DNA of 64,000 nucleotides from Diplosphaera chodatii (lineage: Eukaryota; Chlorophyta; Trebouxiophyceae; Prasiolales; Stichococcaceae), in assembly GCA_032358165.1 (NCBI GenBank), contig JAALGY010000015.1, positions 248,001 through 312,000 of the forward strand, in the 5' to 3' direction. Both the position numbers and the translations under genes were made by a program. The notes under the pieces were generated by a model. It ran no database searches. It was not told the origin of the DNA and saw only the letters and a program-made list of their open reading frames with translations. The stretch's first letter is position 1; each line of letters begins with the position of its first letter. Positions 12,731 through 23,939 of this stretch are shown one piece after another.

Positions 12731-13363
12731 ATGACATGGGACGTGGAGATAAAGGAGTATCATGCCATAGCCAACTGGACGTGGGACGCTGGCGACGACG
12801 TGTGCTCCATATGCAGAATGCCATTTGACGGCTGCCCGCCCGACTGCAAGGTGCTCAGCCTCATCAATCTGCTTGTCGGCCTTGCCCAAGTTGCCATACA
12901 ATTCTGCCTGTCTGCGGCGGTCTCACCACAGTCAACGAAACGACCTGCTCGTCCGCTATGACTGTCGGGCACCGATTGCTTCACCCGCTGGTCTATTGCA
13001 TTGCCACAGGTGCCAGGGGACGATGCGCCAGTGGTGTGGGGCACCTGTGGCCATGCCTTCCACTTGCAGTGCATCAACAAGTGCCTGGCCACACAGGAGG
13101 AGCAGCGGTGCCCATTCTGCCGCCGGCCCTGGGAGTTCAAGGTGCTTTTGGCAAGCTCAGGGGCCTGTAACAACAGGGGCCTTGATCCTTGCATGTGCTG
13201 CCTGAATTTCTTTTCCGCGCAGCGGCCGATATGCTTGGCAACTGCCATGCAGGTGGCAGAGACGGTGGGCGGCGGCAGCAGTGGTGAGCAGTCGATGGAT
13301 GCAGAGGTGCCCGCTGCCCCGCAGGACTCTGCCGGGGCCACGGAACCTGCAGCAGCCCAATAA
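12731..13363 (+). CDS. APC11: Anaphase-promoting complex RING subunit APC11
   Basis: Three exons, 12731-12850, 13010-13141, 13253-13363, give 120 residues. APC11 is the catalytic RING of the cyclosome, which ubiquitinates cyclins and securin. The start region VEIKEYHAIANWTWDAGDD and the RING match the family. RING ligands are Cys25, Cys28, Cys53, His55, His58, Cys61, Cys74, Cys77 (CSIC, CGHAFHLQC, CPFC), and PWEF closes the domain. The third zinc site of APC11 and RBX1 (Cys-x2-Cys, Cys and His) is mostly gone: Pro36, Ala46 and Gln60 replace three ligands and only Cys39 remains. The Trp usual after the sixth RING ligand region (LKW) is Cys65. A 36-residue acidic, Ser/Ala-rich tail in exon 3 is absent from the roughly 84-residue human protein. 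The start at 12731 is chosen because it aligns with the family's N-terminus. Confidence 0.92.
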
Positions 13364-13568
13364 CCACTCGGCCGTCCTCGGGCCCCTGTATGAGCAAGCT
13401 GGAGGTGCATGCAGGCTGAGTGCCCGGGGCAACAGGTTCTGACACATGCTAGATATCAGGAGTGGACGAGTGCAGTGTGTGTCGTTGTGTTGCGTTCGTC
13501 CAAAACTGTTTGCAAGGTTTTGATCGCTATCAAAGCCCAAACCAGCCTGGTCAGACAGTGCATAGGGG

Positions 13569-14810
13569 TCATAGCAGAGTCACAGGTCTGTCCAGCTTGT
13601 TGTTCATTGCAATGGCATTTACGTCTACATCTGCAAGCGGGTCAACAGCAATCGAACCCCTGCCGTTGCTGGCAATGCTGTTACCCTTGTAGCTCCCGGC
13701 ACAACCCTGCAGCACCGCCATGGGCTTTGTACACGTCAGAGCAACGGACGTTTTCTGGACAAGTCTGGCAGGACCTGCAATCAAACGACCTTTTAGCTTG
13801 CTGACCTGGAGGGACATGCCGCTGGAGCCGTTCTGTCGAACCTCATTGCTCGACACCAGAGGGTCTGCCCCATCCCGGACCAAAATGCCGTTCAGCTTGT
13901 TTGCTGATATGCTGCAGTCCTGAACGCTACCTCCACCTGTGTCCAATTTGCCGCCTCAATCTGTGGCTGCTGGACCACTCTCAGCACTGCACTGAATTTG
14001 TGTGGATTGGTTGTATGGCGGACGGGGATGGGGACACCACTGCCCGTCCAGACACTCCCTACAGTATCCACCAAGGACACCACACCTTCGGAGCCGCCGA
14101 GCTCGCTAAAGATGGCGACCCCGTGCCGCTCGCAGTTGTGCACAGTGCAGCGCGCAAGCAGCGGGCTGCCGCCTTCTATCCCAACTCCGCTGCCTGTGCT
14201 GCTGCTGATGTCGCAGTCCTGCAGGACGAGATCGCTGCCCTGCACATGTATGTAGAATATGTTGAGGTGCCCAGCAACGAAGCATACTCTGGAAGTGATC
14301 AGCGGGAGCGATGAGTACGTCTATTGAAGCTGTGAGCGCATGGCGTGCTCACTGTGCACCCACATCTGAGCCTTGTTACAAGTGACACCTGTAGGAAGAC
14401 TGCGTAGTTGTTGGCAACAGATGGTGAGCGGTGCCGGATGCTCAGGCCAGCAATGCTGGCGCCATGCAGCCCCCGGCTTTCGATTGCCGACTGATAGGGC
14501 TCACTGGTGGAGCAGCTGAGCGTGACTGGCCCGCCACCATCTGCCACGATGCTCACTCGCTTGCTGATCACCAGGCGCTCCATGTACCTGAAGGGGTGCA
14601 GGCCAGTAAACCATGATCATCAACCCACAGTCGGGCCCCTTGTCCCAAGTTGTATGCTGCTCCTGGTCATGCACGGCCGGCGGCTGCAGCACGCTAGGCA
14701 GATGTTCCTACGCACATGCCTGGAGCTACGCGGATGGTGGCACCCTCTGGAGCAGCTGCCAATGCCTCACCGATGCTGCCACTGTTCACATGCAGCACCT
14801 GCGACTGCAT
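13569..14810 (-). CDS. Right-handed beta-helix repeat protein
   Basis: Five exons, 14810-14716, 14587-14389, 14239-14086, 13936-13806, 13706-13569, give 238 residues. The start MQSQVLHVNSGSIGEALAAA and the stretch PEGATIRVAPGMYMERLVIS are the usual entry into a parallel beta-helix: a helix, then the first rungs. Repeated rung patterns follow: VLQDCDISSSTGSGVGIEGG, CTVHNCERHGVAIFSELGG, VQDCSISANKLNGILVRDGA, LVSSNEVRQNGSSGMSLQ, and a short last rung in AGSYKGNSIASNGRGSI. These PbH1-type repeats occur in pectin-active enzymes and in FBXO11-type F-box proteins. No F-box, signal peptide or catalytic triad is visible, so the activity is open. The next rightward gene begins 976 bases away on the other strand, leaving little room for an unseen N-terminal domain, though a distant first exon cannot be excluded. 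Confidence 0.7.
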
Positions 14811-15786
14811 GACAGGATGTTCGTGCGTCTCTGCAGCCGCGTACAGAACATGAGCAGGCTCTCATAGTGCCTACTTATGTGACAGCGCTGCCAACCTCTC
14901 CGGCGGCCATTGCATGGCTTTGGGATACTGCTTGCAGCGACAGCCCCACTGCGACTGCAGCCCACAGAGATTGTCTTCGAGGTATATTCACCTCCGCAAT
15001 CTGCAGCCGAGTGCGTCACACGTTAACAGCAATACGGGCTGCTTACACCTAGGCAACGCATGCCGCGGACCAATCTGCACGAATGCACGGACCAAGATCA
15101 TATTGCGCGCCTGCGCAGGGTCTGCAGCAGCTCTGCATGCCTTAAAGTTCCGTTGTTGAGGAATACGAGGACCGGCATCAAGCTGACATCGCGATGGCGG
15201 CTCTCTGTGTAGAGAAGACTGCACATGGCGCTGATCGAATGGTATGCGCATAGGTGCTATCCCACGGCAATCTCGGCTTGCAAGTCACGATGAACGCGTG
15301 AGCGTTCTGGAGCAGCAAAGCGCGGTGCTGCGGGCTAAACGGGGGTAGATCACCGTGTCCATGCTAGTGGCGCCGCACAGGTTGCAATCTGCCACCTCCC
15401 ATCTACCCACTTTCACATGTAGATGAGTGCATGCGTTGTGCTAAAGCGAATGAGTTACGACCTGGCTGGTGCGGCTGCGAAACACAGATGATACATGTCT
15501 CTTGGGCTTATGCACACCGAGACGCCAATGGCCGCCAGATGGCCCGCCGCTGGGTCCATTTGATATCATACGTGCCCACGAATGCGTGCAGATCAGCGTT
15601 TGCTTGTAGAAATATACACGGAAGAGTTATGTACGTAGCTTTTGCTTCGTGTGCTGCTTTCGCGGCCATGTGTAACATCTCAGACGGTCCTTAAGCATTC
15701 GATGCATGCATTGCCATATCGCGGATGGTCGAGCTGTGCATCAACGCACAGTCCAAAGCGTCCTCAAAGGCTCGCATTCCGGTGTC
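14811..15786. promoter_or_regulatory. Divergent region between beta-helix and Cys-rich protein genes
   Basis: This holds the outward-facing promoters of the two flanking genes. Part of it (about 15400-15700) is less GC-rich. Short open frames exist but none has a splice pattern or sequence that I would call coding. Confidence 0.35.
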
Positions 15787-16923
15787 ATGCCCACAACAGC
15801 CGCAATATTGGCATTGACCTCATCAGCTGCCATGGAATCAGAGGCCAGGTATGGTGGCGCGCAGCAGCCAGCATGTGCAGGATGCGCCAGCCACCTGTAT
15901 AGCTGACGCCTTCCTCTTGCATATATCAATCTTTGTAATGAGAAGTCTTGACTGGGTTGCTGTGCAGGATCAGGCCGCCCAATATGTTCGAAGGCGTGCA
16001 TGCACTGCGGCAGTGCTCTTGAGCGCTGTGCTGGTGAGACATGATTCAAGAGTAAATGTGCAAACCTGTGCAGACTGGATCTTGCGCGTGCCCTGAACAC
16101 ATAGGATTGCGGGGATGGTGAGTGCAGACTCCACCAGATGCAGGTGCTGCAGCCGGTGTTGCCATCCGCCGCTGCAGACCGCGGCGCAGGCGACAGCTCG
16201 CCTGGCAGCATTCCTGAGGACCTGCGGTCAACAGGTGAGACCCTCCGCCTCGAAGGAGAGTATTGGTGGCATGGCTCGGCTGGGCTGGACTCACAACAGC
16301 GGTGTGCACACTGCAAGCCCGCAAGTAGGTAAGTACAAGTTTACATGACATGAAAGCGCGGACACCTGCTGACACCTCAGTGCGGCAGCCTATCACGCTG
16401 CATGCAGACGTTGCTGCATGCACTGACGTGCAGACACGCGGGGCCCCAGCCTCGGACAGCTGCTACGTGGCCCAAAGACGGAGGAAATCACACGCTGCAC
16501 CCGAAAGTGCATGCCAGCATGCATTCGTGGCGGTGAAGGTGAGCTACTGTGGACCAGCATGCAAGAGCGGGTGCTGGGCTCGTGTGCAGAGAGCAAGGGT
16601 GCCACGGTGTCTGCAGCGTGGCCCAGCATTCGTCATGCATCTGCAGGTGCTCCAGGGCTGGGGCCTCTGACCGTGAGGAAGGACCTTGTGAAATTTAAAG
16701 ATGGCTTCAGAACAAGGTAAGGGCTCCAAGTTGCCTCCGTCAAGCGTGTTTGCTTAATAACACTTGTCTAGCGAGACAGCGGTTTTGTTATCATCATACA
16801 GCAAGGCAAGCACGTCCAACACATCAGGACGTTGCGCGCAGGTCGTACTGCTTGAGTGAGTGCACACAAGTCTGTGCAGCCTCCATCACTGGAGTACCAG
16901 CCGCTCCCATCAGTGACAAGTGA
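15787..16923 (+). CDS. Conserved Cys-rich, probably plastid-targeted protein
   Basis: Five exons, 15787-15848, 16128-16234, 16434-16538, 16647-16716, 16842-16923, give 141 residues with all phases consistent. The first 40 residues are Ala/Ser/Thr-rich (starting MPTTAAILALTSSAAMESEA) and look like a transit peptide. The conserved core is RGPSLGQLLRGPKTEEITRC, then CTRKCMPACIRGGEG, LTVRKDLVKFKDGFRTRSYC and LSECTQVCAAS. The Cys spacing (C-x3-C-x3-C ... C-x3-C-x3-C) and the IRGG and VKFKDGFR(T/S)R stretches are ones I recall from plastid proteins of unknown function in plants, but I cannot name the family. The paired C-x3-C-x3-C motifs could form disulphides or bind a metal; that is inference. 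It is divergent from the beta-helix gene and convergent with the RhoGAP gene. Confidence 0.7.
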
Positions 16924-17909
16924 GGGCATTCCCGTGTGTGGTGTGAGCACCTCAGGATACTTTTCTATGGCTTTCAGGCCATAAATTAATTCGTCGGTGG
17001 TGTTTACAATTTGGATGGTGGGCTATGTAGAGGCTCACTGTGGAAGCAGTAGGTTACATAGTCAGCGGCATCGCTGACTAGCACTATCTATAAGGAACAC
17101 AGTGCAAATACAGACCTATGCAACAAACAAAATTGCTATATCGCCCCAGCGACGATTGCTTGTGCACGGCGACGAATTGCGAACCCGATTTGTGGTGCGG
17201 CGAACCCCCTCTGCTTTCCTTTGCCCATCTCACCCTCTCGTCCAGATGTATCTCGAACAATGCTGCAGAACTCGAATCAACTTATGCAGTCAAGTGCAAG
17301 CTATGCAGCCCTGAAACTGAGGCAATTTGTCAAGTATGATTGCTGGTGGTAAGTGCTGTGCTCTGCTGCTGCAGCCACCAGCACCACGTACCTACCTTGC
17401 AACTGCCATCCCAGATATAACCAATTCTGCTGTCAAATAATCCATCAATTGTAGAGATGCGCATGCGCCTCTGAACAATTGTGCCATGGCAATGGCAACC
17501 GAAACAGCTTCAATCCTCCCCCTTCAATCCTCCCCATACCGATGGCAGTAACCCAGGATGGGCTGCCGAGCCACAGTTTTCAAAAATTTGTATGCACTCT
17601 ATGGTGCCTGCGCACTGCTCTTTGCACAGGCACACTTGCGTGCCCGATGTGACCACTGCAGCACTTCGCTGACATCTTCAATATACACTCCAGTAGGTCC
17701 AGGAGGAGTCTGAGGCTTAGGCAGCCGATGATCCGCAGTTACTTTGCTGTTTCGAGTCTGCCACTGGCAGGCCTGCGTCAGCACTCCTGGCTGCCCTGGT
17801 GCCGCCGCCAGCAGACACGGCCGACACTGCTGCTGCTGCTGTTGCTGTGCATCCACGCTGTGGATCCACGCTCGGTGTCAAAAGGCTCAGCCATGACAGC
17901 GTGCCAGCC
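16924..17909. other. Convergent intergenic region, Cys-rich gene / RhoGAP gene
   Basis: This should contain two 3' UTRs. It has an AT-richer stretch (about 16980-17500), a 13-base tandem duplication (17508-17520 and 17522-17534, CTTCAATCCTCCC) and a CTG-rich run near 17827-17850. No coding exon was supported. Confidence 0.4.
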
Positions 17910-20900
17910 TCAGGCCTCCATGGCCACGGCGCTGCCAGCGGGGCTGGGGCCAGCGGCGGTGGCAGCAGCAAGAGCCCGCTTTAGGTGCCAGTAGCGGATG
18001 TACAGCGGGCGCAGCGCCTCCTTGTCTGCACGCCTCGGGGCCCGACCAGTGCTCGCCTGCAAGGACCAGCATGCAAAAGTCAGCATCAGGTTGCTTGTTC
18101 TTCGTGTGCAGACATGCAAGCGTCAGCACCATCAGAGTATCAGCATCAGGATGCAGGATGCTTTGCTTCTTGAAACCAAGACATTAAGGCGCAACGTGCG
18201 CTGTTTTAGGGCCTGCCTTCTCACCTCGAAGTCGGCGTCTAAAACCCTCAACTGCCGCTTCAGTGCGGCCTTCTCAGCGGCAAGCTGCACGGCGACGGCC
18301 GTCAGGCCACCCTGGGGCGGCACATCATACGCCACATGCTCCGCGGGCATCTGCAGCAGGCTGTGCACGCCGCCGCCCAGGTTGCCGCAGCTCCCGGCGT
18401 CCATTGTGTCGTCGTCAAGGTCGCCCTCCAGCAGCTGCTCCAGCAGCGCGGCGTCATCGTCAATCTGCTGCAGGGGTGCTGCCGTGCCATAGCTCATGGC
18501 CTCGACGCAGGTACGCTCGGCGTCCGCAAGCGCCTCGTCACTGGACCCTGCACCACCAGCCGGTACAAGTCACTCGTTTGCAAGTGTGCGAGGACCATAA
18601 TCCAGCTTGTCTGCAGGTTCAAGTTCTTGAACGCTACCACCCATGGTCAGGGACTGTTGAAACTCTAAACCCATGCTAGGCCTGCTGTGGAGCACCCTGA
18701 CACCACAGGAAGACAGTGCAGCACGCTGGCAGGAGCTGAATGTCAGAGTACAGCTGGGCGCGCACCGCCGTCCGAGCCGCCAGAGGACGAGTCGCCATCG
18801 GACATGACCGCCCAGGCGCAGGGCACGCTGGTGGGGCTGAGGCTGCCCTCCGCCTTCCTGCAAACTGCATCGTCCGCCTCCATATCGGCCACACCTGTAG
18901 CGGTTGATAGAGGTTGATCAGTACTCACCCATGCGGACGCTGTTGCATGTGAGTCCATGCAGAATCAGCCCCTTGCAGTTACAGGCAACATGCGTCGTGA
19001 CGACAGCTGTCAAGGGAGTTGTGGTCAGCGCTCACCTGCTGGGCTGCTGATGACGTCTGCTGCCGCCGTCGCCAGCGTCCGGCGCACTGGGGAGTTTTCA
19101 GGGGAGCTGTCTGGGCTGGTGGTGAAGAGGGTGCGTGGCGGCGTGGGTGTGCCTATGTGACAATAGTAGCAGAACCGTCAGGTCTGCATCCTGACCTCTG
19201 GCAATGAGCTTGTATTGCAGCAGTGGCGAGGTCATGCTTTTGCGAAGGTGACGGACAGCAAAGGCACCTGGCTGCTCCGCAAAGAGCGCGCAGGTGGAGC
19301 TGAAGAGGAGGTCTGCAACTGCTGCCTCCAGTGCTGCAAGGCAAGGGAAGCGGTGTCAGCAGTCGGTTCCTACGACTTGTTACTTGTGAGACTATGCACA
19401 CAGCCATGACGTTGCCAGTCTGTGTGCACGAAGACCTTACATGTCTGCAGGACAATTGAGTGCTGGTTTGTAGCTTTGACTTGTCGACAACCAGTGCGCA
19501 CTTGAACTGAGACAGAGAGTACCAAAGTGCACCTGCATCAGCGCCTGGCCCGGCGTCGGTGTCGGAGCTGGCGTCTGAGCCGCTGTCCGGCAGGTCGTCG
19601 ATGCTGTGCGCAGTCAGCACCTTCAGCGGCGCCAGCTGCCGGCCGCTGCGCTGCGGGCTGCTCTCAGCCGCCAGTGTGTGGCTGGGGTCTGCTACCGCGA
19701 CAGCGTGTGCTGAGCTGGCGGAGTCTGCCGCTGCCGCTGCCGCCGCTGCTGTTGCTGCCAAACCGCTGGCGGACGGCGCTGCTGCGTTGGGTTCTGGCAC
19801 TGTGGGCGGCACGATGGCCCGCTTGCGTGCGACGAACAGCGTGCGGTACTCGCGGATCATGTGCTCCACGCACACTGTAGCGAGCCCCTTGTCCTGATGT
19901 GGGAACGGGCAGCAGATGTCAATAAGGCAAGAGTGCTACAGCAGCACCTGCAACACTTCCTCCTGCTTGCATGCACAGCACGTGCACGGACTGGAGCATG
20001 CATGCCAGACGACAGAGCAGTGCGAATGTCCACTGATCACGCACATCCGAGGGTGCCATCACGGAGCAGCCGGCGGGGCGCAGCAGCAGGGGCGCAAAGA
20101 TGCGGGCCAGCTGCTGCCGCTCACGGCAGGCGTTTGCCTGGTTGAGGCAGTAGTGGTGCAGGAACTGCGCATCAACAGAGGCAAATGGGATGTGAGCGTA
20201 TTGCACACCACAAAAGGGGCAGACCGGGCGCCTGACGGCCAAAACATGTGTTGGCTGCAAGCAGCCCTGTTGGTCCGCCGTTCACCAGATGCATGCCGTG
20301 ACGGCCCCAGACCTGCGATGCTGCAGACCCTCACCTCCATGAGCGGGAACAGCACTTGCAGCACGCGGTGCTTGCACTGGCGCAGCAGGCGGTGCAGCGC
20401 CGCGACTTGCGAGTCCTTGTCCGCGTGCGCCGTCTGCGTGGCAAGCGCGGCCTCATACAGCCGCGGCGGGAGGACTGGTTCTGGCAGGCTGGCGATCCAG
20501 AGCTTCAGAATGCCTGCCACCTGCCCGGTTGTGGTGACATCCTCGTCAGCAACTCCAGCTGGCACAATTTCTCCGCAATGCCTGTGGAGGTGCCAACATA
20601 CCCAAACGTGCCGGGACGATCATGTGTTGCAGTGCAAGATGTGCGAGACAGTTGAAGGCTCACCGCGTGCAGGTCCTTGCTGGTGCTGGGCAGGACCTTC
20701 AGTGCGTCCTGGCCGCTGTCATAGAGCCGCTTGCACAGGAGCACCTTGCGACCACTGTTCTGGCCATCCCCCTCGTCCGGCGACGCAGCGCTGCACTCCT
20801 TGCCGTTGGAACAGCCGCCGTCGCCGCCGCTGTCGAGGCTGCCGGCAGAGTCGCTGCTGCAGGAGAGCTCGGAGCTGCCGCCGCAGCTGGCACTGCGAAG

Positions 20901-21443
20901 GCTGCATGACCGGCCCACTGGGTGCGGGCGAAACAACCCCGGCGTGGTGAGCGCCTTCAGCGACAGCAGCCGCAGGGTGTCCCAGAACACGGGCGGCAGG
21001 CCGCCGCCCTCTGCGTACACGTCCTGCATGCGGCAGCAAATGAATGTAAGTTTTGGCGGGAGAGCGTAGGGCGGTTTTCAAGGGCTGCCAGGCGCACATG
21101 GAGTCAGCCCTGGGCATAATAAACGATGCTTGGGGTGCGCTGCGTGTGGGCTGCCCACATACACGACGCACTGCCCCCTTGGTGCGGGCCGTATCCGGTG
21201 GCTTTTGGATAGACGCTCATTTTTTGCAGCGACACACGGCGTGCCTGTGCGGCGACTGTCTCCAATGCCAAGATGACGTCTCTGAAGTCCAATGGACGCT
21301 CGCTGAGCATGTCGGAAGCCATGTGTACTGAGCAGATCGGCGACAAGGAGATGTGTGGTCGGCACCTCCAGACTTCGTCCGAACACCGGCATCACGCGGC
21401 TCTTCTTCGCCCCGCCGGCCCGTTTCATGGATAGCGCTGGCAT
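17910..21443 (-). CDS. Rho GTPase-activating protein with FAM13-like C-terminus
   Basis: Ten exons: 21443-21366, 21023-20664, 20520-20335, 20164-20045, 19893-19533, 19333-19268, 19152-19036, 18894-18766, 18547-18225, 18056-17910; 628 residues. The RhoGAP domain spans about residues 18-255: VFGRSLE, LPPVFWDTLRLLSLKAL, the arginine finger in PGLFRP, HAVAGILKLWIASLPEPVLP, FLHHYCLNQAN and ARIFAPLLLRP. It should stimulate GTP hydrolysis by a Rop/Rac-type GTPase. A Ser/Gly-rich, acidic insert of roughly 50 residues follows the arginine finger. After a low-complexity middle come an acidic segment (EGDLDDDTMDAGS), a coiled coil (VAVQLAAEKAALKRQLRVLD) and ADFEASTGRAPRRADKEALR then LYIRYWHLKRAL, which matches the C-terminal motif of FAM13 proteins. 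A start five codons downstream (21428) is possible. Confidence 0.88.
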
Positions 21444-22022
21444 GCAAGGTCGACTGGCGGCCTTTCGTCCCGTTTGCCGTGCTGCGCAGACTGTGTCTTA
21501 CTCACTGTGAGTTGTGCTGCAGCTAGCAATTCGTGGACGGGGCGCGGACACTGTGCCCGCCGTCGATTGGCCCTGGAGCTCGCTTCAAGTAGGCTGGTTC
21601 GTGGCGGCAAGTCTGTGACTGGTGTCCGAGGCGCGATGTTACGGATGAGGGTGCAACACCTGGGGGCCGCACAGGCGCCAGGTGGACGGAGATCCGCTGC
21701 TGAGGTGTCAGAAAGCGATTGCTTGGCGGACGTCACGAGACATGTTGGACCGATGTAGGTCAGCAGGTGGCATTTGCAGAGCTGCGGGCTTGCCTGCATG
21801 GCTCCTATCGAATTCACGATCACCCTGCGGCCATGGATGGGGACAACTTGGCTGCTGCACAATTCGGTCAAACACTGATTTTGAGTCCGGTGTGGCAGAC
21901 CACAGACGCATAGAGGTCTTGCGTGGCTTGCGATGCATATGACCATCATACGGCAGGTGAACTTGATCACATGCAGCATCCATGCGTCCAGCCTGCGGCT
22001 GCAGTCAGGATGTCCTAGACTA
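21444..22022. promoter_or_regulatory. Divergent region between RhoGAP and DedA-like genes
   Basis: Head-to-head spacing of 579 bases; it should contain both promoters. Open frames through it on both strands lack splice signals or family features. Confidence 0.4.
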
Positions 22023-23545
22023 ATGCATGGCAGCGGCAACCAGCAGCTGGCACACAGCGGGCTGGTAAGGCCCTGTCATCGTAGCCAGGGACGCCTGCAG
22101 AGGGAACGGGATGGCCTGAGGTCAGGACGCTGCACTGCTAGTGCCGCCGCAGCGCCATCGCTGTTCACGGCTGTTCAGGTGATGACGGCAGCCCTCTGAT
22201 GCGCAACGCTGCATGCGTGGTTTCACGACTCTGTCTCAGCCCTTCATCAGTCCTCATGTTGCGTGGTATATCACTGGTCTGGCAACGGTGACGCGACACT
22301 CCTCCAGAACTGTGTGGGGTGAAGGGTACAGGGGGGCGCCTCGAGCGTTGCCGCATATCTGGAGACGGCAAACCCATTCTCATACCTGATCTACATGCTG
22401 GCGGCTGGCGTGGGCTTTCCAGTGAGCGTATGGCGTGTCTCGATGCCTGGAGCTGCATGGACATAGCATTTTGATAGCATCCTCTCAGATCAGCAACAAG
22501 CTGCCTGTCACACTTTTCAGCATTTGCCGCTTCGACCAATGTAGTCTTTCACACAGTGCAGTGAGGATGCGCTGGTAGTCTGGGTAGGCCAAGGCATCTT
22601 TTTGGGCAGGTATGGGGGCGCGTCCGGCATCGCGCAGGTAGTTTTGGGGTCTTGCCATCACCCTGCATATTGGGCCACTTTCACATTGGGGCACCAGACC
22701 AACATCTAATACTTATTTTACCCAACATACCTTGCCTGATTGATAGGTGTTGGCAATCGTTTACCTTGGGGTCGCGATTAGCGATATGGTCACATTCTAT
22801 GTGGGCGTAGCATTGCGGCGTGGCTTCTTCAAGTCGTTGAAGAACAACTTATTCAGGTTCCAGCACTTCAGCACAGAGTACCTTCTGTTCGGCCCTGCCT
22901 TCACAAGGTCACATGGCATGAGGAGCCTGCTGCCTGACCATCATCATCTTCTCGCTCCTCTCAGACCGCGTACCTGCCCTGCAGGGACCCAGCGGCAGTG
23001 GAGAGGGCAGAACGCGTAGTACAGAGATGGAGCAAAGCTGTGGGTAAGCCACACTTATTGCGTGAGTTCTGTGCACACTGATGTCACCTCGAGCAAAGAC
23101 TGCTAAGTGAAGGCATGCATGCAGGGCTGGTGCAGCGCTTCTCGTTGGGCTTGCGTGGCCCAATCTGCTTGTTCGCTGGCTTTCTGGGCGTGAAACCCCC
23201 AGTCTTTGGTGCTGGCGTTGCCATTGGAGCGTTCGGTACTATGGCATTGCAAATCACGGCGGTGAGCCTGCCGTGAGACCGTATGCATTTGTTGAGCGCT
23301 ATCAGGCTGTTGTGATAGTACACAGCCATGTTTTTATGAACATGTATGATGCTACCAACATTGATGGCATGCAGGGTTATTTCCTGCGGCACACGAATGC
23401 ATACCTGGCTGCGCTGGCATTGGTGACGGGGCCAAATGCCTTCGGCCATCTCGTGGGGCCTGTACTCACAGCACTTGGGATGTGGAATGCGTCAAAACAG
23501 AGAGGCTCCACACCAGACAGGCCTGCAGATGCTGCCTCCTCATAG
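22023..23545 (+). CDS. DedA/VTT-domain (SNARE-associated type) membrane protein
   Basis: Seven exons: 22023-22064, 22332-22421, 22557-22637, 22747-22856, 22985-23043, 23125-23261, 23375-23545; 229 residues, all phases agreeing. The order of features follows the DedA/VTT fold: NPFSYLIYMLAAGVGFP then CSEDALVVWVGQGIFLG (first re-entrant pair), VLAIVYLGVAISDMVTFYVG (the G-x3-S/G-D-x4-Y/F-x-G step), an amphipathic helix VERAERVVQRWSKAV, VQRFSLGLRGPICLFAGFLG (the R-F-x-P/L-G-x-R region) and VAIGAFGTMALQITAGYFLR. DedA-type proteins are lipid scramblases or transporters of the secretory pathway and of bacterial membranes. Exons 2-7 are firm; the first exon (14 codons, starting MHGSGNQQ) is the best phase-compatible choice but is not conserved enough to be sure. 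Confidence 0.78.
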
Positions 23546-23939
23546 CCAATCTTCAGTTGACCCATTCAGGAAGCATTAGGGTGATGTGTGCCCGGATCAC
23601 TCGTTCATGTATATTCATTGGCCTGTATACTGGTTCAACGAAGCCAAGGAGCTTCAGCCGCCCTGAAATGGTGAACCTACCCTGAAACCACGTAACACTC
23701 CCTAAGACAATGCTGATCCCTTTCCCATCACCCTGCAATAGTGTACATGTGTAACAGGGTACTGTGCATGCTGCAGCTAGAGCAAAGCATACGCGTTGGC
23801 CGTGCTGTCGCCGTGGCACTGCCCATGCTATTGCCGCATTGCACATATCCAGCACTCCCCCCGCTCTGCTGAATGCTGTCCCGACATGCTTGATGTCCGT
23901 CTAGCTGTACTGCTGGACGGTTGGCAGCATTTGCCGCCG
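23546..23939. other. Convergent intergenic region, DedA-like / small acidic protein
   Basis: Probable 3' UTRs of the two flanking genes. Nothing else was seen. Confidence 0.4.

Noticed and set aside
16066..16221. Minus-strand exon that could encode an F-box-like end (QHRLQHLHLVESALTIP) for the beta-helix gene
   Set aside because: The plus-strand Cys-rich gene uses the same bases (exon 16128-16234) with consistent phases, and the beta-helix gene has a good start at 14810.
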